Below, in pieces: positions 23,098 through 31,167 of a DNA stretch of 64,000 nt. The translations under genes were made by a program, and so were the position numbers. Within the stretch, counting starts at the first letter, position 1; every line of letters starts with the position of its first letter. The stretch lies in assembly GCA_017418975.1 (NCBI GenBank), contig JAFOMG010000006.1, positions 248,001 through 312,000 on the forward strand. The letters are read 5' to 3'. Below the pieces are notes generated by a model that did not search any database, was not told the DNA's origin, and was given only the letters and a program-made list of their open reading frames with translations. Origin of the DNA: Sphingomonas sp. (lineage in GTDB: Bacteria > Pseudomonadota > Alphaproteobacteria > Sphingomonadales > Sphingomonadaceae).

Positions 23098-23874
23098 TCA
23101 GCCCCAGGTCTTCCAGGGGGCCTCGCCGGACGCCCAAAGCCGGTTGAGGTCCTGCTTGTCGCGCAGCGTATCCATGCATTTCCAGAAACCCGGATGACGA
23201 TAGGTCACCAGCTCGCCATCGCGCGCCAGGTTCTGCAGCGGCGCCTGCTCCAGCACCGTCGCATCGCCATCGGCGAGATAGTCGAAGACCCTGGGCTCGC
23301 AGACGAAGAAGCCGCCATTGATCCACGACCCGTCGCCGCGCGGCTTCTCGAGGAAGCGCGAGACCAGGCCGTCGTCGCTCGCCTCGAAAGTGCCGAAGCG
23401 GCCGTCGGGCTGCACCGCGGTCATCGTGACCGCCTTGCCCTTCTCGCGGTGGCACTGCAGCAACGCCGAAAGGTCGATGTCGCTCACGCCGTCGCCATAG
23501 GTGAGCATGAAGGGCTCGTCGCCGACAAAGGACTGGGCCCGCTTGACCCGCCCGCCGGTCATCGTGTTCGCGCCGGTGTCGAGCAGCGTGATCTTCCACG
23601 GCTCGCTGGCGCTGTTGTGCACGCTCACCTGGTTGGTCGACAGATCGATCGTCACGTCGCTCTGGTGCAGGAAGTAGTTCGCGAAATACTCCTTGATGTA
23701 GTAGCCCTTGTACCCAAGGAGCACGACGAAGTCGTTGAAGCCGTACCGCGAATAGAGCTTCATGATGTGCCAGAGGATCGGCCGGCCACCGATTTCCACC
23801 ATTGGCTTCGGCTTGAGATCGGTCTCTTCACTCAGGCGCGTGCCGAAGCCGCCTGCCAACAGCAAAACTTTCAT
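23098..23874 (-). CDS. rfbF: glucose-1-phosphate cytidylyltransferase
   Basis: 258 residues. Makes CDP-glucose from glucose-1-phosphate and CTP. Recognised from KVLLLAGGFGTRLSEETDLK and KPMVEIGGRPILWHIMKLYS, the motif FMLTYGDGVSDIDL and FLEKPRGDGSWINGGFFVCE, all characteristic of RfbF. The ATG at 23874 is chosen because the conserved core begins there; it overlaps the upstream glycosyltransferase stop by 4 bp (ATGA). The frame continues upstream for 31 codons within the neighbour. With rfbG it commits glucose to the CDP-sugar branch. Confidence 0.94.
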   Translation of the reverse strand: MKVLLLAGGFGTRLSEETDLKPKPMVEIGGRPILWHIMKLYSRYGFNDFVVLLGYKGYYIKEYFANYFLHQSDVTIDLSTNQVSVHNSASEPWKITLLDTGANTMTGGRVKRAQSFVGDEPFMLTYGDGVSDIDLSALLQCHREKGKAVTMTAVQPDGRFGTFEASDDGLVSRFLEKPRGDGSWINGGFFVCEPRVFDYLADGDATVLEQAPLQNLARDGELVTYRHPGFWKCMDTLRDKQDLNRLWASGEAPWKTWG

Positions 23875-25115
23875 TTTCTGCCAAATCTCTTTCTGAGCCC
23901 TGAGAAGAGAGAATAGGCCAACCCACGACCCGTGAGCCCCGCAGCCTGCAGATCCCCCCAGCAGCATCGCGCCGAAACAACGTGGCTAATAAGGCCAGCC
24001 GCCACGACAGACAAGGCATGAAACCGCCGAAAATGCTGCAACGCAGCTTGGCCGACACCGTCCGGATCGGCGGTCAGCTCGGCCAGGCGGCGGCCCATCG
24101 AGCCGGGCTCGCGCGGCGCTCCGGGGCGGTTCGCCATGTCGCCCAGCGCATAGCCCTGGCGCTCGTGCAACCAGGTGAACCGGTAGTCCGGCGCGACGGG
24201 GCCATAGGCGATGTCGAGCAGCAGCGTGGGGATGGCGAGCTTGGCGCCCTCGAGCGCGGCGGTGCCCATCGCCAGCAGCAGATCGACTTCGTCGCGCAGG
24301 AAATGATCGAGCGCGTCCGGCGAAAGCTCGTCGACGAAGCGGATCTCGATATTGCCAAGCCCCGCCGCCGCTTCCCGCAATTGCGGCAGATATTCGCCGC
24401 TGCCGATCACCGTCACCAGCACGGGGCGCGCCAGCGCGGGCTGCGCTTCGTCAAGAGCGCGCAGCGCATGCTCGAGGATATGATATTTGAAATCGACGAT
24501 GCGACCGACCCAGGCGACATGCAGCCGCCGCGAAGGCGCCCGCTGCCCGCGCGGCTCCACCTCCAGCGCCGGGATCGGCAGGAACCGGGGCTCCGGCACG
24601 GCGATGCCGAGCAGGTCTCGCGTCGTCACGAGATTGGGCTCGTCCATGAACACCAGCGAATCCCCGGCGAGCAGCGTGCGGACGAACCGGCGCATCCGCC
24701 CGGCAAAGCCGCGCAGCAGCGTGGCCAGCAACAGCGTCGCCAGCGCCGGGCTGCGCTGCATCCGGGTGCGGATGCCCGGCAGCGTGGGGACCAGGTTGAA
24801 CGGATGGCAGTTCCAGAACAGCAGCCGCGTCGCCGGATCGGGGCGCAGGCCGGGAAAGATCGACCAGGGCGTCATCGACTGGAAGATCGCGATCGCATCG
24901 CCCGGAATCGCGAGCGCGCCGTCATCGGCATATTCCGCCAGGCGCGTGAGCCCGGGATCGCGATGCCGCGCCATATAGCCGTCGGGATAATCGACCAGGG
25001 TGACGTCGGCGAGCCCGGCGCGGGCCAACGCCTCCCCCACCCGCAGGAACAGCAGCGAAACGCCGCCGACGCCGTGATAGGGAAAGCAGAAATAGAGGCG
25101 CGGGCGCTCAGCCAT
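23871..25115 (-). CDS. probable GT-B glycosyltransferase (family 4-like)
   Basis: 414 residues. It opens with RLYFCFPYHGVGGVSLLFLR, a GT-B N-terminal start with a glycine loop. The C-terminal Rossmann half has HVAWVGRIVDFKYHILEHAL, VTVIGSGEYLPQLREAA and an acidic stretch, LSPDALDHFLRDEVDLLLAMG..EG, where family 4 enzymes have E-x7-E. It is more divergent than the transferase at 38610. The ATG at 25115 is set by the domain start and overlaps the sulfotransferase-like stop by 8 bp. It probably adds one sugar of the repeat unit; the donor is unknown. Confidence 0.75.
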   Translation of the reverse strand: MAERPRLYFCFPYHGVGGVSLLFLRVGEALARAGLADVTLVDYPDGYMARHRDPGLTRLAEYADDGALAIPGDAIAIFQSMTPWSIFPGLRPDPATRLLFWNCHPFNLVPTLPGIRTRMQRSPALATLLLATLLRGFAGRMRRFVRTLLAGDSLVFMDEPNLVTTRDLLGIAVPEPRFLPIPALEVEPRGQRAPSRRLHVAWVGRIVDFKYHILEHALRALDEAQPALARPVLVTVIGSGEYLPQLREAAAGLGNIEIRFVDELSPDALDHFLRDEVDLLLAMGTAALEGAKLAIPTLLLDIAYGPVAPDYRFTWLHERQGYALGDMANRPGAPREPGSMGRRLAELTADPDGVGQAALQHFRRFHALSVVAAGLISHVVSARCCWGDLQAAGLTGRGLAYSLFSGLRKRFGRK

Positions 25116-26166
25116 GATAGAGATAGGGCGCCAATTCCCGCTCGATATAGGCGATCTCGTCGCGCCGGCTATATTGCCGCCAGATGCCGATGTTGCGCCC
25201 GCTCTGCTCCGGATCCAGCCTGGTGCGCGGCCGGACATGGCGCGCCGGATCGATGCCGAGGAAATCGAGCACCCTGCGCACCTGCGCGTCATAGTCGCGC
25301 ATGATCGTCTCGAACTGCAGCTTGAGGACACGCGGGTCGTCGCCGCCCAGCTGATCATGATAGAGCCGGAAGCGCGCGACGAACTTGGCAAGGTCATCCG
25401 TCGCCAGGAACGACTTGTTCATGCCGTCATTGTCGAACGCGATCAGCGCCTTGTCGCCGCCGCTGACATTGTGGGCGTTGAGCCCCGACACATAGATGTC
25501 GCGCGGATCGCGCGTCACCACGATCTGCCGCGCGCCCGCGATCATGTCGAGCGCCGGCTGGGGATGATAGGGCTCGAAACCATTGTTGAGCACCACGCCC
25601 GTCGCATCCCCGGGCACGATGCCGGCGAACAGCGCGGTCAGGAAGGCGGTGGCGCGCGCATCGAAGTCCTTGCCGTCGAGCAGATGAACCTCGCGGGTGA
25701 TGTAGCGGCGCAGGCCGGCGCGACGCAGCAGCTTGCGGGCGATACGCTCCAGCCGGCCGTCGCGCAGCGCTTCATAGGGCCATTCCGACCGGATCGCGCC
25801 GAGGCGGAAGCTGTCGGCAAAGGCAAGCGCCAGGGGGACGAACCTGCCCTGGAAGCGCCGATCATAGCGCTGGCCGGTCGAATCGAGCGCGTCGCGCACC
25901 TCCCAGGGCCGCGGGTCCACACCCATCTTGCGGACGACGTCGCGGAACCGGAGCCAGGCATCGTGCGAGCGGATCGGCGACCAGTCCTCCAGCAGCGCGC
26001 GGCGCAGGTCGAGCATGCCGCCCGGGACGCGCAGCAGATCGAATTCGAACCAATATTCCGGCACCCACAGCCCATCGACCTCCCGCAGGAGATCGACCAC
26101 CGCGCTCTTGCCGGTATTGCCGACGCCGGACACGTCGATGAACTTGAGCGGCCGCTCCGCGATCAT
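25108..26166 (-). CDS. sulfotransferase-fold P-loop protein
   Basis: 352 residues. The N-terminus KFIDVSGVGNTGKSAVVDLL is a P-loop with a full GxxxxGKS, and the middle holds QIVVTRDPRDIYVSGLNAHN (about residue 220), which closely matches the 3'-phosphate-binding motif of PAPS-dependent sulfotransferases (RDPRD..S). A later helix (VLKLQFETIMRDYDAQVRRV, then LDFLGID) also fits that family. Most sulfotransferases have SGT in the loop and not the kinase-like GKS, so a kinase or other P-loop transferase is an alternative. If it is a sulfotransferase it would sulfate the polymer or a precursor, with PAPS made from CysD/CysN product (62255 onwards). Confidence 0.72.
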   Translation of the reverse strand: MIAERPLKFIDVSGVGNTGKSAVVDLLREVDGLWVPEYWFEFDLLRVPGGMLDLRRALLEDWSPIRSHDAWLRFRDVVRKMGVDPRPWEVRDALDSTGQRYDRRFQGRFVPLALAFADSFRLGAIRSEWPYEALRDGRLERIARKLLRRAGLRRYITREVHLLDGKDFDARATAFLTALFAGIVPGDATGVVLNNGFEPYHPQPALDMIAGARQIVVTRDPRDIYVSGLNAHNVSGGDKALIAFDNDGMNKSFLATDDLAKFVARFRLYHDQLGGDDPRVLKLQFETIMRDYDAQVRRVLDFLGIDPARHVRPRTRLDPEQSGRNIGIWRQYSRRDEIAYIERELAPYLYHG

Positions 26167-26187
26167 GTCACAGCTCCCAGATGCCCG

Positions 26188-26685
26188 TCAGTTCGCAGCC
26201 GGCACGTCGAGCATGCGCACCACCCGGGCCGGCACGCCCACCGCGAAGCCGTAGGGGGGCACGTCGGCGGTGACAACCGCCCCTGCCCCGATCATCGCAT
26301 GGTCCCCGATCGTCACCGGGCCGATCAGGATCGCGCCCGAGCCGACATAGCAGCCGCTGCCGATGACGATGTCGCGGCCGCTCTCAGGCACATGATGCTG
26401 CTCCACGCCGGCGGCACGTGCTTCGGAGATGTGCATGTGCTTGCCGGTCAGCACCTTCACATCCTCGCCGAACACGGTGTCGTGGCCGATGGTGATGCTG
26501 CCGCTGCGCGTGTTGAAATAGACGCTGCGCGGGATGGCGTGCCGCGCCACCTCGATCGGGTCGGCCAGGATAAGCGGGTGCTGGCCATGCACGCGCAGCG
26601 CCGGCTCCACGCGCAGGTCATAGGCCCGGGCGAGCCGCTGCACGAAGGGGCTAGTCCATTGAATTATGGCGCGTCCCAGTCCCAA
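26188..26685 (-). CDS. left-handed beta-helix acyltransferase
   Basis: 165 residues with the hexapeptide pattern of the WbbJ/serine acetyltransferase family: ITIGHDTVFGEDVKVLTGKH, DIVIGSGCYVGSGAILIGPV, TIGDHAMIGAGAVVTADVP and a C-terminal YGFAVGVPARVVR. Such trimeric enzymes transfer acetyl or other acyl groups from CoA to sugar hydroxyls or amines. The start is a TTG at 26685 preceded by GGAGAG at 5 bp; no ATG is available in this frame. A 60 bp gap separates it from the dehydrogenase gene upstream. It may acylate the amino group made by the aminotransferase at 20435 or a hydroxyl of the polymer. Confidence 0.85.
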   Translation of the reverse strand: MGLGRAIIQWTSPFVQRLARAYDLRVEPALRVHGQHPLILADPIEVARHAIPRSVYFNTRSGSITIGHDTVFGEDVKVLTGKHMHISEARAAGVEQHHVPESGRDIVIGSGCYVGSGAILIGPVTIGDHAMIGAGAVVTADVPPYGFAVGVPARVVRMLDVPAAN

Positions 26686-26745
26686 CCCTGCTCTCCATTC
26701 CGGGCAATCCGCCCGTCTTCCCTTCCCTGGACCCGGCGGGTACGC

Positions 26746-27696
26746 TCAGGAAAGCCAGCCCGGCTCGGGCAGGGCATGATCGTCCAGCCCCTCGATCGCC
26801 GCCATGCCCATCGCGAAGATCGCCTCGCGCGCGCTGCCGCCGATATGCGGAGTCGCCAGGAAATTGGGGAGGTGCAGCAACTCGGTGTCCGTCGGCGGCT
26901 CGCTGGCGAAGACGTCGAACGCCGCGGAAGCGAGCGGTCCATCGCGCAGCGCGTCCTTCAACGCCACTTCGTCGACGATGCCGCCGCGGGCGCAGTTCAC
27001 GAGCACGCAGCCCGGCTTCATCGCGGCGAGCTGGGCGCGCCCGATCATGCCAAGCGTGCTCGCATCGTGCGGCACATGGAGCGTGATCACGTCGCTTCGC
27101 GCGATCAGCTCGTCAAGCGAGACCGCGCGCACGCCCTCGGCAGCGTAGAATTCCGCATAGTCGACGATGTCATGGGCGATCACCGGGCAGCCGAACGGCT
27201 TGAGCAGCCGCACCACTTCCTTGCCGACATGGCCGCAGCCGACGATGCCGACCGTGCGCCCCGACAATTGCCCGCCGACATGCTGGCGCCAGGTGCCGGA
27301 AAGCACCTCGCGGTTCGCCGCCGGCACATGGCGGAGCATCGCGATCGCGAAGGAGACGACCAGCTCCGCCACCGAGCGCTTGTTGACGCCGCCGGTCCAG
27401 CCGATCCGCTTGCCCATCCGCGCCATCGCGTCGAGATCGATCATGTCGAGGCCGACGCCGTATTTGCCGATCACTTCGAGATCGGGAAGCCGGGCGAGGA
27501 TCGACTCGTCGATCTTCTCGAGCGCGGTGATCGCCTTGTTGTGCCCTTCGAGGAAGGCGACCAGGCCGTCGCCGGACAGGCTCTGCCCGGCATCGTTGAA
27601 GGTCACATTGGCATAGCGCGCCAGCAGCGCCTCGCGGAGCGCCGGATCGCGCGAGAAGGAACGCGAGCAGACCGCGACTTTGTCCTGGGTGTTCAC
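26746..27696 (-). CDS. D-isomer-specific 2-hydroxyacid dehydrogenase (SerA-like)
   Basis: 316 residues. A complete NAD-binding domain is visible (SGRTVGIVGCGHVGKEVVRL), as is the catalytic arginine/glutamate/histidine set: NCARGGIVDEVALKDALRDG, AFDVFASEPP and LATPHIGGSAREA. It lacks the C-terminal ACT domain of housekeeping phosphoglycerate dehydrogenases, so it is a specialised paralogue. It interconverts a 2-keto acid and a D-2-hydroxy acid. The GTG at 27696 overlaps the stop of the cyclase-like gene by 4 bp (GTGA). Next to an aldolase and a cytidylyltransferase for keto acids, it may supply or reduce an intermediate of the same pathway. Confidence 0.88.
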   Translation of the reverse strand: MNTQDKVAVCSRSFSRDPALREALLARYANVTFNDAGQSLSGDGLVAFLEGHNKAITALEKIDESILARLPDLEVIGKYGVGLDMIDLDAMARMGKRIGWTGGVNKRSVAELVVSFAIAMLRHVPAANREVLSGTWRQHVGGQLSGRTVGIVGCGHVGKEVVRLLKPFGCPVIAHDIVDYAEFYAAEGVRAVSLDELIARSDVITLHVPHDASTLGMIGRAQLAAMKPGCVLVNCARGGIVDEVALKDALRDGPLASAAFDVFASEPPTDTELLHLPNFLATPHIGGSAREAIFAMGMAAIEGLDDHALPEPGWLS

Positions 27697-28763
27697 GCCG
27701 CCAGAGCCTCCAGCGCAGTGGCGCACTGGGCGCGGAAAATCTCGTCGGGCGGCACCTGGACGCGCTCGATCCTGGCCTCCTCGCCGGTCGGCAGGATCAC
27801 CACCAGCCGCGTCGAAGTATTCTTCTTGTCCTTCATCAGCGCGCCGAGCAGATCGTCATTGGCGATCGGGAAGCTGCCGAACTCGGCGAAGTTCTTCCGG
27901 AGCACCGGGAGCATGCGCCGGCGATTCTCCTCGGACGTCAGCCCGCGCTGGACCGCGATGTGGTTCGCCATCGCCATGCCCATCGTCACCGCGATCCCGT
28001 GCGGCACGCCGAACCCGGTCGCCGCCTCGATCGCATGGCCGAAGCTGTGGCCATAGTTGAAGATGTTGCGGACGCCGCGATCCCACTCGTCGATCTCGAT
28101 ATAGCGCTGCTTGATGAGCAGGGCGCTGCGGATGAAGCGCGCCAGCACCGCGCGATCGGTGGTCAGCTGGTCGAATTCCGCTGCCAGGCGATCGAAGCTC
28201 TCGGCGCCGTCGATCGCATGAACCTTGATGATCTCGCCGATGCCCGATCGCACATCGACCGGATCGAGCGTGTCGAGCAAGCCCGCATCGATCACGATCT
28301 TCGCCGGCGGGTTGAAGGTGCCCAGGATGTTCTTGGTCGCGCCGAGATTGACCGAGCTCTTCGAGCCGATGCACGAATCCGCCTGCGCCAGCAGCGTGGT
28401 GGGCACGAAATGCCAGGTGACGCCGCGCATCAGCGTGCTCGCGATGAAGCAGGTGATGTCCTGGATGATGCCGCCACCGATCGCCAGCAGCACGTGGTCG
28501 CGGCGGATCTTGTTCTCCACCAGCCGCTCGATCACCGGGATGATCCGCTCGATCGACTTGTTCTCCTCGGTCGCGTCGATCAGGATCGTGGTCGGCAGCG
28601 ACAGGATCGGGGCCAGCGCCTCGGAATAGAGCCGCGCCACCTTGGCATCGACCAGCGCATGCGTCTCGCCGGCCAGCAGCTGTCCGGCATGGCTGCGCAG
28701 CGCGGCGTCGAAATGGACTTCGTACGGGCCCTTGTAGGACTGGATCGTCAAACTCTCAGGCAC
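27693..28763 (-). CDS. dehydroquinate-synthase-like sugar-phosphate cyclase paralogue
   Basis: 356 residues of the AroB superfamily. The NAD-binding GGGIIQDITCFIASTLMRGV, VPTTLLAQADSCIGSKSSVN, KNILGTFNPP and metal-binding GIGEIIKVHAI, NIFNYGHSFGHAIEAATGFG and VPHGIAVTMGM are all present, so the metal glutamate and histidines and most catalytic residues are kept. The segment normally reading DSSVGGKTAVN is changed to DSCIGSKSSVN. Its setting, with no shikimate genes around, argues that it is not AroB. AroB relatives cyclise seven-carbon keto-sugar phosphates to carbocycles. The GTG at 28763 has an excellent GGAGG site at 8 bp and overlaps the SDR stop by 8 bp. The product is unknown. Confidence 0.85.
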   Translation of the reverse strand: MPESLTIQSYKGPYEVHFDAALRSHAGQLLAGETHALVDAKVARLYSEALAPILSLPTTILIDATEENKSIERIIPVIERLVENKIRRDHVLLAIGGGIIQDITCFIASTLMRGVTWHFVPTTLLAQADSCIGSKSSVNLGATKNILGTFNPPAKIVIDAGLLDTLDPVDVRSGIGEIIKVHAIDGAESFDRLAAEFDQLTTDRAVLARFIRSALLIKQRYIEIDEWDRGVRNIFNYGHSFGHAIEAATGFGVPHGIAVTMGMAMANHIAVQRGLTSEENRRRMLPVLRKNFAEFGSFPIANDDLLGALMKDKKNTSTRLVVILPTGEEARIERVQVPPDEIFRAQCATALEALAA

Positions 28764-29466
28764 GCGCGAAACCTCCGTCGATGGCAATATTCTGCCCGGT
28801 GACATAGTTGTTCGAAGGGCCGCCCAGCCACAGGACCAGCCCCGCGACATCCTCGACGGATCCCATGCGCCGCGCCGGCACCATCGCGGTGAGCGCGGCG
28901 ATGCCGTCCTCGCCCAGCACGCGGCGCGTCAGCTCGGTATCGGTGAAGCCCGGCGCGACGCAATTGGCGAGGATGCCGTCCGCGGCATGCTCGACCGCCA
29001 GCGCCAGGGTCAGCCCGTCGATCGCGAACTTGCTGGTGGAATAGGACGCCCGATATTCCTTGCCGATCTTTCCCCAGATCGACGACAGGCTGACGATCCG
29101 CCCCCAGCCCCGCGCCTTCATGCCCGGGATCACCGCCTGGCAGAGCAGGAACGGCGCCACCACGTTGACCTGCTGGATGCGCAGGAAATCGGCGGGATCG
29201 ATCTCGGCGAACGGCGCGATCTTGTTGATGCCGGCATTGTTGACGAGCACATCGGGCGCGAGCGCGCGGACGGCCGCGGCGCAGGCGCGCGTCTGCTCCA
29301 TGTCGGCGAAGTCGGCGACGAGATATTCATGACAGGCATCGTCGCCCGCGCCATCGCCCGAGGTGCGCGTGCCCACGACACGCGCGCCCTCGGCACGAAA
29401 GGCGAGCGCGATCGCACGGCCGATGCCGCGCGATGCGCCCGTCACCAATACGGTCTTACCCTCCAA
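28756..29466 (-). CDS. short-chain dehydrogenase/reductase
   Basis: 236 residues, classical SDR. The cofactor loop is VLVTGASRGIGRAIALAFRA, NNAG appears in DVLVNNAGINKIA, and the catalytic serine and Tyr-x3-Lys are in SLSSIWGKIGKEYRASYSTSK. The C-terminal SSNYVTG-like stretch (NNYVTGQNIAIDGG) is typical of FabG-like enzymes, and the arginine/threonine in the loop GTRTSG suggests NADPH. It starts with TTG at 29466; no in-frame ATG is nearby and a GAGGGGG lies about 12 bases upstream. It sits between the cyclase and the SIS isomerase and is expected to reduce or oxidise a keto group on the same intermediate. Confidence 0.88.
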   Translation of the reverse strand: MEGKTVLVTGASRGIGRAIALAFRAEGARVVGTRTSGDGAGDDACHEYLVADFADMEQTRACAAAVRALAPDVLVNNAGINKIAPFAEIDPADFLRIQQVNVVAPFLLCQAVIPGMKARGWGRIVSLSSIWGKIGKEYRASYSTSKFAIDGLTLALAVEHAADGILANCVAPGFTDTELTRRVLGEDGIAALTAMVPARRMGSVEDVAGLVLWLGGPSNNYVTGQNIAIDGGFARA

Positions 29467-29490
29467 CGGGATGGCCGCCCCCTCTTCCGA

Positions 29491-30120
29491 TCAGGCGGCG
29501 ACGGCCTGCTGCTCGGCAGCGGCCGCCACGACGATGCGCATCAGATACGCACCGACAAGGTGGTCGAGGATCATATGCGCGTCCTCGGCCGGGCCATATT
29601 CCTTCATGCCGGTCGGCACATGCACGCCCTGATCGGCCGCGCCCTTCATCTTGCCGCCGTCGAAGGCGGTGATGGCGACGGTGCGCATGCCGGCCGACTT
29701 CGCATGCTCGAAGGCCTTGAGCAGGTTCGGCGAATTGCCCGAAGCGGAGATCGCGACGACGACGTCGCCCGGCTTGCCGAGCACCTGAAGCTGGCGCGAG
29801 AAGATATCCTCATAGCCGAAATCATTGCCGATCGCGGTGATGATCGCATTGTTGTCGGTCAGCGCAAGCGCACGGAACGGCTTGTCATAGGAATTCGAGC
29901 CGATCGCGATGTCGTTGGCGAAGTGCGAGGAAGTCGCCGCGCTGCCGCCATTGCCGATGAAGAACACGGTCGCACCGCGCTCGCGCGCGTCGAGCAGCGT
30001 CTCGATGAACGCGCCGATCTCCGCCCGGTCGATATTGGCCAGCACGGTAGTGAGATATTCGAGATACGCACCAGCGAAAGCCACCGGATCCTTGGTGAAG
30101 ATGCGATCGACGTTATTCAT
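29491..30120 (-). CDS. SIS-domain sugar-phosphate isomerase (GmhA-like)
   Basis: 209 residues with one SIS domain: VFFIGNGGSAATSSHFANDI, LTDNNAIITAIGNDFGYEDI and PGDVVVAISASGNSPNLLKA. This matches phosphoheptose isomerase and related enzymes that interconvert ketose and aldose phosphates; there are no CBS domains as in arabinose-5-phosphate isomerase. Its ATG overlaps the upstream oxidoreductase stop by 4 bp. No other heptose genes (kinase, phosphatase, GDP- or ADP-heptose) are nearby, so it probably supplies the aldehyde acceptor for the aldolase at 32933 and not LPS heptose. Confidence 0.87.
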   Translation of the reverse strand: MNNVDRIFTKDPVAFAGAYLEYLTTVLANIDRAEIGAFIETLLDARERGATVFFIGNGGSAATSSHFANDIAIGSNSYDKPFRALALTDNNAIITAIGNDFGYEDIFSRQLQVLGKPGDVVVAISASGNSPNLLKAFEHAKSAGMRTVAITAFDGGKMKGAADQGVHVPTGMKEYGPAEDAHMILDHLVGAYLMRIVVAAAAEQQAVAA

Positions 30121-31166
30121 AACGAATACTCCTCAGGATTGGTGATCCCATAGCGCGCGCGCCACGCGGGGTCAGCATAATAGATTCTGTAAACCAGCTG
30201 CATCGTGCGGAAAGCGTCCTCGGAGGAGCCGCTTTCGATCGGCCCGTCTTCCAGGATGCTTCGCGCGAAAGCCGCGATTTCCTCGTCCCAGGACGGATCC
30301 CGGTTGTAGCGGGTCTGCTGCTCCTTCGGGTCCCCGTTATCAGATTCGGGATTTGCCGTCACTACCGTGAGGGTTTCCGCACCATAGCTCTTGGAGCCGG
30401 AAAGGATTCCGCCAAGGATGACGCTGCCCTTCTCCAGGTTCACGTCGAGATGGAAACGGTGGCGCCACTGCGTCGCCGACGAATTGAGCATGCCGACCAC
30501 GCCGCCATCGGTGCGCATCAGCGCATAGGCATTGTCCTCGACGTCATAGCCCCAGGTGGCGTTGGAGATGTAGCTCTGCACCTGCGTGAACTCGCCGGCG
30601 AACAGCCGCATCAGATCGACCATGTGCACGCCCTGATCGAGCAGCACCCCACCGCCCGCGACTTCACGCTTCGTGCGCCAGTCGGGCTGGTTGAAGGTGA
30701 TCAGCTGCGACTTGCCGTACACGCCGCGCATGTTGATGATCCGGCCCAGCGCGCCGGACTGGATCAGCTTCAACGCATCCTGCACGCTCTCGTGATAGCG
30801 GTGGTTGAAGCCGTACATCAGCTTGAGCGCCGGGTTGGCGCGCTCGGCGGCGATCACGCGGCTGATATCGTCCAGGTCGCGGCCCGGCGGCTTCTCGCAG
30901 AAGACGTGCAGCCCGCGCTCCAGCCCGGCGATGGTCACTTCCGGAGCAATGTCGTTGGTGAGGCAGACGATGAGGACGTCCAGATCTTCCTCGAGCAGGG
31001 TGCGATAGTCGTGGAGCAGCTTCACGCCGTCCTTGACGCCGCCTTCCGGCGGCAGCACCCGGTCGCAGACCGCGACGACGCGCATGTCCGGATGCCGGTC
31101 GATGCAGGCATGGCGGCGCTTTCCGACCACGCCATAGCCGGCGATGCCAACTTTCAGTTCGGCCAA
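30117..31166 (-). CDS. Gfo/Idh/MocA-family oxidoreductase
   Basis: 349 residues. Nucleotide-binding loop KVGIAGYGVVGKRRHACIDR at the N-terminus, catalytic-lysine motif VFCEKPPGRDLDDI and the second-domain signature GGGVLLDQGVHMVDLMRLFA are all intact. Enzymes of this family oxidise or reduce one sugar hydroxyl with NAD(P), often C3 of a nucleotide sugar. The TTG start at 31166 is one base after the methyltransferase stop and has GGGGGA upstream. In context it should act on the intermediate or product of the keto-acid sugar pathway. Confidence 0.86.
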   Translation of the reverse strand: MAELKVGIAGYGVVGKRRHACIDRHPDMRVVAVCDRVLPPEGGVKDGVKLLHDYRTLLEEDLDVLIVCLTNDIAPEVTIAGLERGLHVFCEKPPGRDLDDISRVIAAERANPALKLMYGFNHRYHESVQDALKLIQSGALGRIINMRGVYGKSQLITFNQPDWRTKREVAGGGVLLDQGVHMVDLMRLFAGEFTQVQSYISNATWGYDVEDNAYALMRTDGGVVGMLNSSATQWRHRFHLDVNLEKGSVILGGILSGSKSYGAETLTVVTANPESDNGDPKEQQTRYNRDPSWDEEIAAFARSILEDGPIESGSSEDAFRTMQLVYRIYYADPAWRARYGITNPEEYSL

Positions 31167-31167
31167 C

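Noticed and set aside
25114..28056. A 980-residue open frame on the plus strand
   Set aside because: It is antisense to five genes with clear motifs and is rich in His, Arg and Asp, typical of shadow frames in GC-rich DNA.
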